64,000 nt of DNA from Teredinibacter haidensis. GTDB lineage: Bacteria > Pseudomonadota > Gammaproteobacteria > Pseudomonadales > Cellvibrionaceae. The stretch lies in NCBI RefSeq assembly GCF_014211975.1, contig NZ_CP060084.1:1116001-1180000 (forward strand), written 5' to 3'. A model generated the notes under the pieces. The model saw nothing but the letters and a program-made list of their open reading frames with translations, was not told the origin of the DNA and made no database searches. The translations under genes and the position numbers were made by a program. Below, one piece after another: positions 54,447 to 62,158 of the stretch (its first letter is position 1; the number at the start of each line of letters is the position of its first letter).

Positions 54447-55832
54447 ATGACCAATTCAGACACCTTTGATTACGACTTATTTGTTATCGGCGCAGGCTCC
54501 GGTGGCGTGCGCGCAAGCCGTATTGCCTCGCAGTTGGGCGCCAGAGTCGCCATAGCGGAAGATCTCTATCTGGGAGGAACCTGCGTAAACGTAGGTTGTG
54601 TACCCAAAAAACTCTTCGTATATGCCTCCCATTTCCGTGAAGACTACGAAGCAGCTAAAGGTTTTGGCTGGAGCCACGGCGATATTTCGTTCGACTGGAA
54701 TACCCTGCGCGATAGCAAAACACAGGAAATCCAGCGTTTGAATGGAGTATACGATTCCATTCTCTCCAATGCCGGGGTGGAAATCATTCATGGCCGGGCA
54801 ACCATCGCAGGTAAAAATGCCGTAACAGTGGGTGATAAAACCTATAGCGCTAAAAACATTCTTATCGCAACCGGTAGCTGGCCAAGAAAGCCTAGCTATA
54901 GCGGTGCCGAATACACCATCGACTCCAATGCCTTCTTTTACCTAGAGCAACTTCCTAAGCGCGTTATCGTCGAGGGCGGTGGCTATATCGCTGTTGAGTT
55001 CGCCGGTATTCTCAACAGCTTGGGATGTGAGACCGAACTCGTCTATCGAGGATCACTGTTTTTACGCAATTTTGACAACGAAGTTAGATCCTTCGTGGCC
55101 GAGCAAATACAGAAAAAAGGTATAAAACTTTCTTTTAATAGCCAGATTCAAAAAATAACAAAAAATGAGGATGGTTCACTAAATGTTGATGTCGAGTGCC
55201 AGAAAGCTGATGGTGCTCATAGTCAAACGCAGCAAGTTGATGCTGTTGTTACCGCCATTGGACGAAAGCCCAAAAGCGAAAACCTGGGGCTAGAAAGTGT
55301 GGGTGTTGAACAAAAAGTCGATGGTTGTATTGCCGTTAACGACAATTTTGAAACCTCTGTGCCGGGCATCTATGCGTTAGGTGATGTTATCGGGCGAATG
55401 CAGCTCACCCCGGTGGCGCTGGCCGAGGGCATGGCGTTAGCGCGCTACATTTTTAACGACCAGCCCATTAATATCAATTATGACAACATTCCTACCGCCG
55501 TATTTTGCCAGCCCAATATCGGAACCGTCGGTTATACCGAAGAGCACGCAAAAGAACTGGGGTATCAGCTGGAAATCTACAAAAGTACGTTCAAGCCCAT
55601 GAAGCACACCTTAAGTGGTATTGATGAACGTACTTTTATGAAATTAATCGTTGATAAAGAAAGTAGAAAAGTCCTCGGTGTGCATATGGTCGGTCCAGAT
55701 GCAGGAGAAATTCTCCAAGGTATTGCCATTGCCATAAAAGCCGGTGCGACAAAAGAAGATTTTGATAGCACTATCGGTATTCATCCAACGGCTGCAGAAG
55801 AGTTTGTTACTATGCGAGAGCCGGTATCGTGA
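54447..55832 (+). CDS. gor: Glutathione reductase
   Basis: NADPH-dependent flavoprotein that keeps glutathione reduced. 461 residues. FAD site VIGAGSGGVRASRIA, redox disulfide GGTCVNVGCVPKKL, NADPH site EGGGYIAVEFAGI, FAD site IYALGDV, and the C-terminal catalytic HPTAAEEFVTM. Arginines that select NADPH are present nearby (VYRGSLFLRNFD). Confidence 0.94.
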   Translation: MTNSDTFDYDLFVIGAGSGGVRASRIASQLGARVAIAEDLYLGGTCVNVGCVPKKLFVYASHFREDYEAAKGFGWSHGDISFDWNTLRDSKTQEIQRLNGVYDSILSNAGVEIIHGRATIAGKNAVTVGDKTYSAKNILIATGSWPRKPSYSGAEYTIDSNAFFYLEQLPKRVIVEGGGYIAVEFAGILNSLGCETELVYRGSLFLRNFDNEVRSFVAEQIQKKGIKLSFNSQIQKITKNEDGSLNVDVECQKADGAHSQTQQVDAVVTAIGRKPKSENLGLESVGVEQKVDGCIAVNDNFETSVPGIYALGDVIGRMQLTPVALAEGMALARYIFNDQPININYDNIPTAVFCQPNIGTVGYTEEHAKELGYQLEIYKSTFKPMKHTLSGIDERTFMKLIVDKESRKVLGVHMVGPDAGEILQGIAIAIKAGATKEDFDSTIGIHPTAAEEFVTMREPVS

Positions 55833-56330
55833 ACAGGTAAAAAATCACGAATAAACGCCACGTTGCCAGGCTCGCCTGGCACAGCTATCTCAGAAAAGTT
55901 TTTGTAGGGACCATTAATTTCTCCCAAAATTTAACGCCGTTATACATTGCCCGCATTGCGGGAGTGAGGCTTTGGGTTTCGTCATAAGTGACTAACCTAC
56001 ACTTTCCGGGTAGATCAATTTTGGATTGAAAATTACCTGCTTATTTTAAATTTTCACTGATATGCGACATGAGTCCTTCCGGTCAACAGTAGCGCCAAAA
56101 ATAATATCATTATTTTTACTAGTAGAAGAAGATAAAGTCAGCGAGACAATAGTTAAAAATATATTTTTCATTACGATAACTCCCACATCCATATTGTAGT
56201 TGCATCCCAGTAATCCGACATAACAAGACCGGTTATACAACATAGACTTTTCACATCGGTTTTGTCATAAATTACTACGGTATAGCTATTAGCAACCAAA
56301 ACTTTTCGTCGTTTAGTTCGCTCGGTGCCA
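55833..56330. other. Gene-poor AT-rich stretch after gor
   Basis: About 500 bp with no confident gene. A 7-bp stem TGCCAGG / CCTGGCA (55864-55881) and a small CCCGC / GCGGG hairpin lie just past gor, neither with a T-tract. Part of the stretch is clearly richer in A+T than its neighbours, possibly a junction or remnant. Confidence 0.35.
56046..56171 (-). CDS. Possible small exported peptide (doubtful)
   Basis: 41 codons, MKNIFLTIVSLTLSSSTSKN then IIFGATVDRKDSCRISVKI. It has a basic-hydrophobic start like a signal peptide and GGGAG eight bases before the ATG. It may equally be a remnant of a longer exported protein. No family recognised. Confidence 0.2.
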   Translation of the reverse strand: MKNIFLTIVSLTLSSSTSKNNDIIFGATVDRKDSCRISVKI

Positions 56331-56331
56331 T

Positions 56332-56499
56332 TTAAATATGATTGCTAGCACTTAGATTACCCGTCGCCGCGTATTTCCTAAAACGTGATTCGTTAGCATA
56401 TAGATATGGATCTAAATTAATCGCTGCTAATCTGTCGGCATTCTCTCGATAGTGCTCGTCCCACACCTCTCCAAAACAACAATTTAGGGCTTGCTCCAT
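56332..56499 (-). pseudogene. Possible gene fragment beside the minisatellite
   Basis: A 55-codon reading frame (MEQALNCCFGEVWDEHYREN ...) has a protein-like composition unlike the repeat-encoded frame that continues into it from upstream. No family recognised. It could be the remnant of a mobile-element or other gene truncated at the repeat. The DNA just upstream (56505-56570) has the look of interspersed non-coding elements of marine gammaproteobacteria, which is recollection, not a match. Confidence 0.2.
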
Positions 56500-56638
56500 A
56501 AACTCTCGCCCGCAGGGATGCCGGTGTGAAGCCCCCATGGATGGGTTTATGGGGCGGGCGCGCAATGGGTGTCTGGCGCAGGCTTGATCCCCGGTGTGTA
56601 ATCGGATTTCCCACGGAGGATCGTGAGAACGAGTGGAT

Positions 56639-56978
56639 GACCCATCCGGATAGGATTCTGACCCACCCGGATAGGATTCTGACCCACCCGGATAGGATTC
56701 TGACCCACCCGGATAGGATTCTGGCCCACCCGGATAGGATTCTGACCCAACCCGGATAGGATTCTGACCCACCCGGATAGGGCTCTGGCCCACCCGGATA
56801 GGGCTCTGACCCACCCGGATAGGATTCTGGCCCAACCCGGATAGGGCTCTGACCCACCCGGATAGGATTCTGGCCCAACCTGGATAGGATTCTGACCCAA
56901 CCCGGATAGGGTGCTGACCCTTCCGGATAGGGTTCTGACCTGTCCGGATAGGATTCTGCCCCTCCCGGAACCCGGTAC
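56639..56978. repeat. 21/22-bp tandem minisatellite, about 15 copies
   Basis: Fifteen adjacent units sharing the core CCCGGATAGGATTCT run from 56639 to 56957, followed by a decayed partial copy to about 56978. Most units are 21 bp; units 6, 10, 12 and 13 are 22 bp owing to an extra A (CCCAACCC). Variants include GA/GG at the unit start and GGATTCT/GGGCTCT at its end. The outer copies are most diverged. There are no spacers, so this is not a CRISPR array. Confidence 0.95.
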
Positions 56979-57257
56979 TCATCTTATAAATAGACCGTCG
57001 CCACTATAAAACAAGGTTTGGCGGCTCTCGCTCGTAAGGGCGCGGGCGTGAAGTTCCCAAGGAAGGCTTTACGGCGGGTCGGAGAAGTCAGTGCGCAATT
57101 GATGTCTGGCACATTATCTGAACCTCCTCATGATTATTGCGCTATTTAAGAGGGCGATGAGGTGCATGTTTTTCAATTAAGTGAACGTTTGGGCGTTGTG
57201 CGAAGGGTGGTTGTCTTGGGAAAGTAGGGCGAGAGATTGATATCCACAAAGTACAGG
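56979..57257. other. Non-coding stretch between minisatellite and xylanase terminator
   Basis: About 280 bp with no supported gene or recognisable element on either strand. Confidence 0.35.
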
Positions 57258-57286
57258 CCAAAAAAAAGGGCGGAATAAATCCGCCC
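57258..57286 (-). terminator. Terminator of the CE4-containing xylanase gene
   Basis: On the minus strand GGGCGGA / TCCGCCC pair around a 5-base loop and are followed by eight T. It lies 160 bp beyond the stop codon. The other xylanase gene has a homologous hairpin in which one base pair is changed on both sides. Confidence 0.88.
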
Positions 57287-57444
57287 AAAGTTGGCTAAGG
57301 TCTCGAACCCTTTTTTTAGGTCGTGCCACCTAAAATTATGTAAGTACTATGAAACGTTTATAGAAAATAACGTCTACTATTTTACGTCGCTGGCTCTGAT
57401 TAAGTGAAACAGAGGCCTTGATAATAACGACTTTTTTTGTGGTA

Positions 57445-59460
57445 CTAGTTACAAACAACTCCGCCATTGCCCGATTGGCTGTTACAGGTATCGGGACCGA
57501 TACAGCTTGCAGAATTCTCCCATCCCCAGCCGCTGGTCTGGTTCTCACAGCTTGGGTATAGGGTGCCATACCAGTTGCACTGGCAAGCGCCGCCGCTGGT
57601 TGAGCTGGACGACGAACTACTGGAGCTGCTGCTACTGGTGCTTGAAGTGCTGCTAGAGCTGTTGTTCGAGCTTGATGGCGCGACTGCTCGGCCAGTGCTC
57701 GGGTCGATTTTGCCAGGGCACAGGCCTCGGGATTGAAGGTTGGATGCGATCTGTGAGATGGCGTTGTTGGTGTTGTTGTAGCTGGCGTCGTGCATCAGGA
57801 TCACTTGGCCATTCTGGAGCTGGGCGGCCGCGCTTGCGATGGCGGAGGCGCTGGCACCGTCCCAATCACGAGAGTCAACATCCCAAGTGATAACACGGAG
57901 ACCGAGGTCTTGCGCCGCTTGGTTGATGGTGGAGTTCGTCTCGCCGTAGGGTGGGCGGAAGAGTGTGGGCTGAGAACCGCCTGCGTTTTGGATTGCCTGA
58001 TTGGTGTCACTGAGTTCGTCGCGAACCTGCTGGTAGCTCCAGTTGAGCATGTGCGAGTGCGAGTAACTATGATTCTGAACTTCGCCTACGCTCAGCTGCT
58101 GTGAGAACTGACCTGAGTTGCTGGCAACATTCTGCCCTGTATTGAACCATGTTACGGGGGTAAGGTTATTTTGGTTGAGTAGGTTAATAAGGGTGCTGGT
58201 GTTGGAGCCAGGACCGTCATCGAAGGTGATGCCAACGTACCCGTTACAGGAGCTGTTGCCGGTAGAAGAGCTGGTGCTCGAGTTGTTACTACTGGACGAG
58301 TTAGAACTACTGCTGGTGGTACCGCTGCTGCAGTTGCCGCTGAAGCAATCGCTGGTTTCACCGAAGCCGATGACGCCGCTACAGTGCATGGTTTCGGAGT
58401 AGGAGCCTCCACCACATTCACCGTCGTAGGTTGCAGTGTTGTATTCCATATCTTCAGCTTGGCGGGTCTCACCATTGACATAAACATAGTCGAGTATGAC
58501 GTCGAGGCCACTGGAGTCGTTGTCGAACTCTACCTGGATGTCGCCGGTTGCTGTGCCGTTGTAGGTGTAATCCTGGTTGCTGGTGGTTAGAGTCCAGCTT
58601 GCGACGGTGGAGCCACCAACGATCAGGTTGATATGCTCAGAGCCGTTCGTGCCGCGCGCGCGAACGGTAATGCCGCTACCGCCATTAGCACTGGAGCTCG
58701 TACTTGAGCTGGTACTGGAGTTGCTTGAGCTTGAGTTGGCACTGCCTTCCCACACGGTGATGTCGGAGCTGCCAGTACTTTGGTATCCCTCAGTGGCCAA
58801 AACCATATAGTCATGGCTACCCAGATTCAGGCCTTGACTCGCCCAATAATTAAAGTGGTTGGCGACGGTTATGGTCCCACTTATGCTGCCGAAGCTCTTC
58901 TTAGGTGATCTTACGCTAAAGTATTGATAAAACGTCTGAGTGCCTTCAATAGAGGGTTGCTGTACTCGCTGACAGCGACGAACATTGTAAGTGGCGCCGT
59001 CACTTTGAAAACTGCCATAGTTTGTGCCGCCACTACAGGAGGCCGGATTGTAAGAGCCGTAGCTTTCGATGATGTAGTATTCGATGAGTGGACTTTTTGT
59101 CCAGCCATAGAGAGCTAGGTAGGAATTTTGGGAGCTATCAACGTTGTAGCTGCCCGAGTAATTGACAACCTTGGGGCCGCCAGGATTCCACCCTTTGCCG
59201 CCAACCCAGTTATTGGTGCTGTTGCTCCACTGAGATGTGTAGCGGCCATCTTCGCGCAAGCCAAAGGTTGCATCGCCGGAATCTTTCCAAAACGAATAGT
59301 AAAAACCGTTATGGGTGCCTGTTTGGTTTGACGTTATTGTTTGGGCGTTGGACGCAGGTGCACACATGGCTGCGGCGCAGACGAGTGTCGCCATCACACT
59401 TTTACCCGATCGGGTGATTTTCTGTTTGAACTTGTTACTTCGCATATTGATTAATTTCAT
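57445..59460 (-). CDS. Secreted xylanase GH11-CBM60-CE4-CBM10
   Basis: 671 residues, extracellular. Signal peptide to about 39; GH11 endoxylanase 40-238 with nucleophile E127 (PLIEYYIIES) and acid/base E224 (ATEGYQSTGSS); Ser linker; CBM60-type calcium-dependent xylan-binding module 262-372; Ser linker; CE4/NodB deacetylase 405-590 with TFDDG (412-416), H464/H468, RPPYG (502-506) and LMHD (555-558), expected to remove acetyl groups from xylan; Ser linker; CBM10 626-671, cellulose binding. The same four-module order is known for Cellvibrio japonicus Xyn11A. Start at ATG 59460 with CGGAG seven bases upstream. Confidence 0.94.
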   Translation of the reverse strand: MKLINMRSNKFKQKITRSGKSVMATLVCAAAMCAPASNAQTITSNQTGTHNGFYYSFWKDSGDATFGLREDGRYTSQWSNSTNNWVGGKGWNPGGPKVVNYSGSYNVDSSQNSYLALYGWTKSPLIEYYIIESYGSYNPASCSGGTNYGSFQSDGATYNVRRCQRVQQPSIEGTQTFYQYFSVRSPKKSFGSISGTITVANHFNYWASQGLNLGSHDYMVLATEGYQSTGSSDITVWEGSANSSSSNSSTSSSTSSSANGGSGITVRARGTNGSEHINLIVGGSTVASWTLTTSNQDYTYNGTATGDIQVEFDNDSSGLDVILDYVYVNGETRQAEDMEYNTATYDGECGGGSYSETMHCSGVIGFGETSDCFSGNCSSGTTSSSSNSSSSNNSSTSSSTGNSSCNGYVGITFDDGPGSNTSTLINLLNQNNLTPVTWFNTGQNVASNSGQFSQQLSVGEVQNHSYSHSHMLNWSYQQVRDELSDTNQAIQNAGGSQPTLFRPPYGETNSTINQAAQDLGLRVITWDVDSRDWDGASASAIASAAAQLQNGQVILMHDASYNNTNNAISQIASNLQSRGLCPGKIDPSTGRAVAPSSSNNSSSSTSSTSSSSSSSSSSSSTSGGACQCNWYGTLYPSCENQTSGWGWENSASCIGPDTCNSQSGNGGVVCN

Positions 59461-59530
59461 TATTATTCTCCGTATATAGCTTCTCAACCAATACCGCCAT
59501 TAGAGGAGGAGGGGCTGTTGGAAGGCTTAT

Positions 59531-59549
59531 CCTGTTTATTGCAAACAGG
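59531..59549 (-). promoter_or_regulatory. Conserved leader hairpin, xylanase copy A
   Basis: CCTGTTT / AAACAGG with a 5-base loop, about 70 bases before the start codon in the predicted mRNA leader. The same hairpin, unchanged, lies at 61708-61726 before the other copy. No known riboswitch matched. Confidence 0.55.
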
Positions 59550-59618
59550 TGACGTTGATCGAGCGCCATACGGCTTTGCTGTTATTGTTAAAAACGGCAT
59601 GGCTGCATCGAAGGTGTT

Positions 59619-59647
59619 TATATATCGTGGGGGTATGATATTGTCAA
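59619..59647 (-). promoter_or_regulatory. Sigma-70 promoter of xylanase copy A
   Basis: On the minus strand a perfect -35 TTGACA (59647-59642), 17-bp spacer, -10 TATATA (59624-59619). The transcript would carry a leader of about 150 bases. The other copy has the same elements and spacing. Confidence 0.7.
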
Positions 59648-59680
59648 ATGAACTATAAGCATATTGTCAAATAAACTATA
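59641..59680 (-). repeat. Two direct repeats at the xylanase A -35 region
   Basis: Plus-strand TTGTCAAATGAACTATA (59641-59657) and TTGTCAAATAAACTATA (59664-59680), 23 bp apart start to start. The first contains the promoter -35 hexamer. Candidate regulator-binding pair or tandem promoter. Confidence 0.55.
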
Positions 59681-59756
59681 TGGGTGCTATAGATATAGCG
59701 AAATGATATTTATTTGCAGTATTCTTAGATGGTTTTTCTATTTCAAGTAGGCTAGG

Positions 59757-60123
59757 GCGCGACGATGTGCGTACCTTAGATGTGGTTTTTCATAAACTGG
59801 ATAAACTCCACCGCAGCTGTAATCACTCGTAAAAACTCATTATTTCAATATATAAGTTGTAGCATTGTACGGGGGCATTCAAGGCCGTTTTCGCTATCGA
59901 TGGCAGGCGGTCCTTTTATATCGGCTATGGGATCCGAAAGGTTGCGGCGTAGATGGTTGTAGCGTGACGCTCTTTAGATTGAGTCCTCCGTTCAATGAGT
60001 GTTTTTGCGTATACCCTACGGCTGCAGTTTTTGCTCGAGCTCTGGTTTATCGGTAAAACTTGAGGCTTGAATTTGATGAGGCGCCCAAGGAATGAACGCT
60101 TTTTCTTCCGGGCCAATATCGAA
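59757..60123. other. Unique spacer between the duplicated xylanase units
   Basis: About 370 bp between copy A's upstream end and copy B's terminator. No supported gene on either strand; short open frames here have no recognisable content. Confidence 0.4.
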
Positions 60124-60151
60124 ATAAAAAAAGGGCAGAATAAATCTGCCC
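60124..60151 (-). terminator. Terminator of the two-CBM xylanase gene
   Basis: On the minus strand GGGCAGA / TCTGCCC pair around the same ATAAA-type 5-base loop as in copy A, followed by seven T. The fifth base pair is A-T here and G-C in copy A: a compensatory change. Confidence 0.88.
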
Positions 60152-60266
60152 CGAAGGTGGCTAGTTTCCCCTAGCCTTTTTGCACTTGGTTTTTCTTGAA
60201 TTAATCTTCTGCGCTTGAGGTTTTGGTTAAACGAACCCTCAAACGAAGTGATGCCGTTTAAATGTA

Positions 60267-61637
60267 TTAATTACAAACCACTCCGCCATCACCATATTGG
60301 TTGTTGCAGGTGTCGGTACCAATACAGCTTGCGGAGTTCTCCCACCCCCAACCGCTGGTCTGATTCTGACAGCTAGGGTACAAGCTGCCATACCAGTTGC
60401 ATTGACAGGAGCTACCGCTGGATGAGCTTGTGGAGCTGCTGGATGAGCTGCTGGAACTGGACGAATTACTGGTGCTACTGCTGGTTGTACCACTGCTACA
60501 GTTCCCACTGAAACAGTCAGAGGTCGCGCCGAATCCAATGACACCATTGCAGTGCATCGTTTCAGAGTAGGAGCCTCCGCCGCATTCGCCGTCGTAGGTT
60601 GCAGTGTTGTACTCCATATCTTCAGCTTGACGGGTTTCACCGTTGACATAAACGTAATCGAGTATAACGTCGAGTCCACTGGCGTCGTTGTCGAACTCTA
60701 CCTGGATGTCGCCGGTCGCTGTGCCGTTGTAGGTATAATCCTGGTTACTGGTGGTTAGAGTCCAGCTTGCAACGGTGGAGCCGCCAACGATCAGGTTGAT
60801 GTGCTCAGAGCCGTTCGTGCCGCGCGCCCGAACCGTAATGCCGCTACCGCCAGTAGCGCTGGAGCTTGAACTGGAGTTTGAGCTGGTACTGGAGCTTGAA
60901 CTGGAGCTTGAATTGGCACTGCCTTCCCACACGGTGATGTCGGAGCTGCCAGAACTTTGGTATCCCTCAGTGGCCAAAACCATGTAGTCGTGATTACCTA
61001 GGTTAAGGCCTTTACTCGCCCAAAAGTTAAAGTGGTTGGCGACGGTTATGGTCCCACTTATGCTGCCGAAGCTCTTCTTAGGCGATCTCACACTGAAGTA
61101 TTGATAGAATGTTTGAGTGCCTTCAATAGAGGGTTGCTGTACCCGCTGGCAGCGACGAACATTGTATGTTGCGCCGTCACTCTGAAAGCTGCCGTAGTTC
61201 GTACCGCCGTTACAGGAGGAAGGGTTGTAAGAGCCGTAGCTTTCGATAACGTAATATTCAATGAGTGGACTTTTTGTCCATCCATAAAGGGCCAGGTAGG
61301 AGTTTTGAGAGTTGTCGACGTTGTAGCTGCCCGAGTAATTGACAACCTTGGGGCCGCCGGGATTCCAGCCTTTTCCGCCAACCCAGTTATTGGTGCTGTT
61401 GCTCCACTGAGATGTGTAGCGGCCATCTTCGCGTAAGCCAAAGGTTGCATCGCCGGAATCTTTCCAAAACGAATAGTAAAAACCGTTATGGGTGCCTGTT
61501 TGGTTTGACGTTATGGTTTGGGCGCTGGACGCAGGTGCGCACAGAGCTGCGGCACAAACGAGTGTCGCCATTACGCTTTTACCTGTTCGGGTAAGTTTCT
61601 GTGTGAACTCATTACTTCGCAAACTGATTGATTTCAT
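60267..61637 (-). CDS. Secreted xylanase GH11-CBM60-CBM10
   Basis: 456 residues, extracellular. Same layout as the neighbouring gene without the deacetylase: signal peptide to about 39, GH11 40-238 with E127 and E224, Ser linker, CBM60 about 265-375, Ser/Thr linker, CBM10 about 411-456 (CQCNWYGSLYPSC ... GGVVCN). The GH11 and CBM60 parts differ from copy A by only scattered residues by eye, so the duplication is recent or homogenised. ATG at 61637 has GGAG seven bases upstream. Confidence 0.94.
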   Translation of the reverse strand: MKSISLRSNEFTQKLTRTGKSVMATLVCAAALCAPASSAQTITSNQTGTHNGFYYSFWKDSGDATFGLREDGRYTSQWSNSTNNWVGGKGWNPGGPKVVNYSGSYNVDNSQNSYLALYGWTKSPLIEYYVIESYGSYNPSSCNGGTNYGSFQSDGATYNVRRCQRVQQPSIEGTQTFYQYFSVRSPKKSFGSISGTITVANHFNFWASKGLNLGNHDYMVLATEGYQSSGSSDITVWEGSANSSSSSSSSTSSNSSSSSSATGGSGITVRARGTNGSEHINLIVGGSTVASWTLTTSNQDYTYNGTATGDIQVEFDNDASGLDVILDYVYVNGETRQAEDMEYNTATYDGECGGGSYSETMHCNGVIGFGATSDCFSGNCSSGTTSSSTSNSSSSSSSSSSSTSSSSGSSCQCNWYGSLYPSCQNQTSGWGWENSASCIGTDTCNNQYGDGGVVCN

Positions 61638-61707
61638 TATTATTCTCCATATATAACCTCTCAACCAATACCGCCAATAGAGGGGGAGGGGCTGTTGGAA
61701 GGCTTAT

Positions 61708-61726
61708 CCTGTTTATTGCAAACAGG
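61708..61726 (-). promoter_or_regulatory. Conserved leader hairpin, xylanase copy B
   Basis: CCTGTTT / AAACAGG with a 5-base loop, identical to that of copy A while flanking bases differ, in the predicted mRNA leader. Confidence 0.55.
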
Positions 61727-61794
61727 TGACGTTGATCGAGCGCCATACAGCTGTGCTGTTATTATTAAAACGGCGTGGCGGCATCGAAGATGTT

Positions 61795-61823
61795 TATATA
61801 TAGCGGAGGCAGGATGTTGTCAA
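61795..61823 (-). promoter_or_regulatory. Sigma-70 promoter of xylanase copy B
   Basis: Minus-strand -35 TTGACA (61823-61818), 17-bp spacer, -10 TATATA (61800-61795). Both hexamers are kept exactly as in copy A although the spacer has changed at several positions. Confidence 0.7.
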
Positions 61824-61857
61824 ACGAACTATAAGCATATAGTCATAAAAACTATAT
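61817..61857 (-). repeat. Direct-repeat pair at the xylanase B promoter, second copy degenerate
   Basis: TTGTCAAACGAACTATA at 61817-61833 matches copy A; the second element (61840-61857) has decayed to TAGTCATAAAAACTATA and no longer contains TTGACA on the minus strand. Confidence 0.5.
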
Positions 61858-61930
61858 GACTGCAAGCAATATAGCAATATATTGTTTAAAGCGGTATTCC
61901 ATGATGGTTTTTTTATTCTAAGTAGGTTAG

Positions 61931-62158
61931 CAATAAATAAAACCCACATTCAAAAAATGGGGAAGTGGTAGCCCTTTGTTAAGAAAAATACTCCATTGTT
62001 GTTGCTGTCATTTATTGCATGAGCCTATTAGTAAGCGCAGGGTTCGCGTAAAAGCACCGCACCTAAATCACGACATAGGTTTAGTCTGTTTTTGCTTACT
62101 GAATACAGGTAAAGGCATGTAGAATCTGTGATCCACAGAAAGCCGATGGGCGGTAAAA
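61931..62158. other. Intergenic region upstream of the antiporter
   Basis: About 230 bp. It holds a perfect inverted repeat TCTGTG-ATC-CACAGA at 62125-62139, 20 bp before the antiporter start, overlapping a possible -10 (TAGAAT, 62120-62125) with no good -35. No gene seen. Confidence 0.4.

Larger units (their letters stand above)
57258..59756 (-). repeat. Segmental duplication, copy A (xylanase with CE4)
   Basis: Homologous to 60124-61930. Similarity covers upstream DNA (from about AAGTAGGCTAGG at 59745), promoter, leader hairpin, the GH11-linker-CBM60 coding part, CBM10 and the terminator. Copy A additionally has a CE4 module and its linker, about 0.65 kb. Confidence 0.85.
60124..61930 (-). 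repeat. Segmental duplication, copy B (xylanase without CE4)
   Basis: Homologous to 57258-59756 throughout except that the CE4 module and one linker are missing. Similarity ends upstream near AAGTAGGTTAGC (61920-61931). Confidence 0.85.

Noticed and set aside
56639..56978. CRISPR array
   Set aside because: Units are contiguous with no variable spacers, and no cas genes are present.
56332..56982. 216-codon minus-strand open frame through the minisatellite (GQNPIRV-type peptide repeats)
   Set aside because: The repeat units are 21 or 22 bp, so the peptide switches between three frames along the array and similar open frames exist in other frames; no ribosome-binding site or family. Only the 3' 55 codons have protein-like composition and are listed separately as doubtful.
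57290..57320. tRNA T-arm-like CTCGAACCC followed by T-run
   Set aside because: No acceptor, anticodon or D-arm can be folded around it and no CCA end.
59925..60116. 63-codon basic minus-strand frame between the xylanase genes
   Set aside because: No ribosome-binding site, no family, and it lies in DNA unique to the spacer; composition is not convincing.
60751..61436. Plus-strand open frames inside the xylanase genes (78 and 134 codons) and similar ones at 57467-58810
   Set aside because: Antisense shadows of the GC-rich serine linkers and conserved GH11/CBM60 codons; they overlap strong coding sequence on the minus strand.
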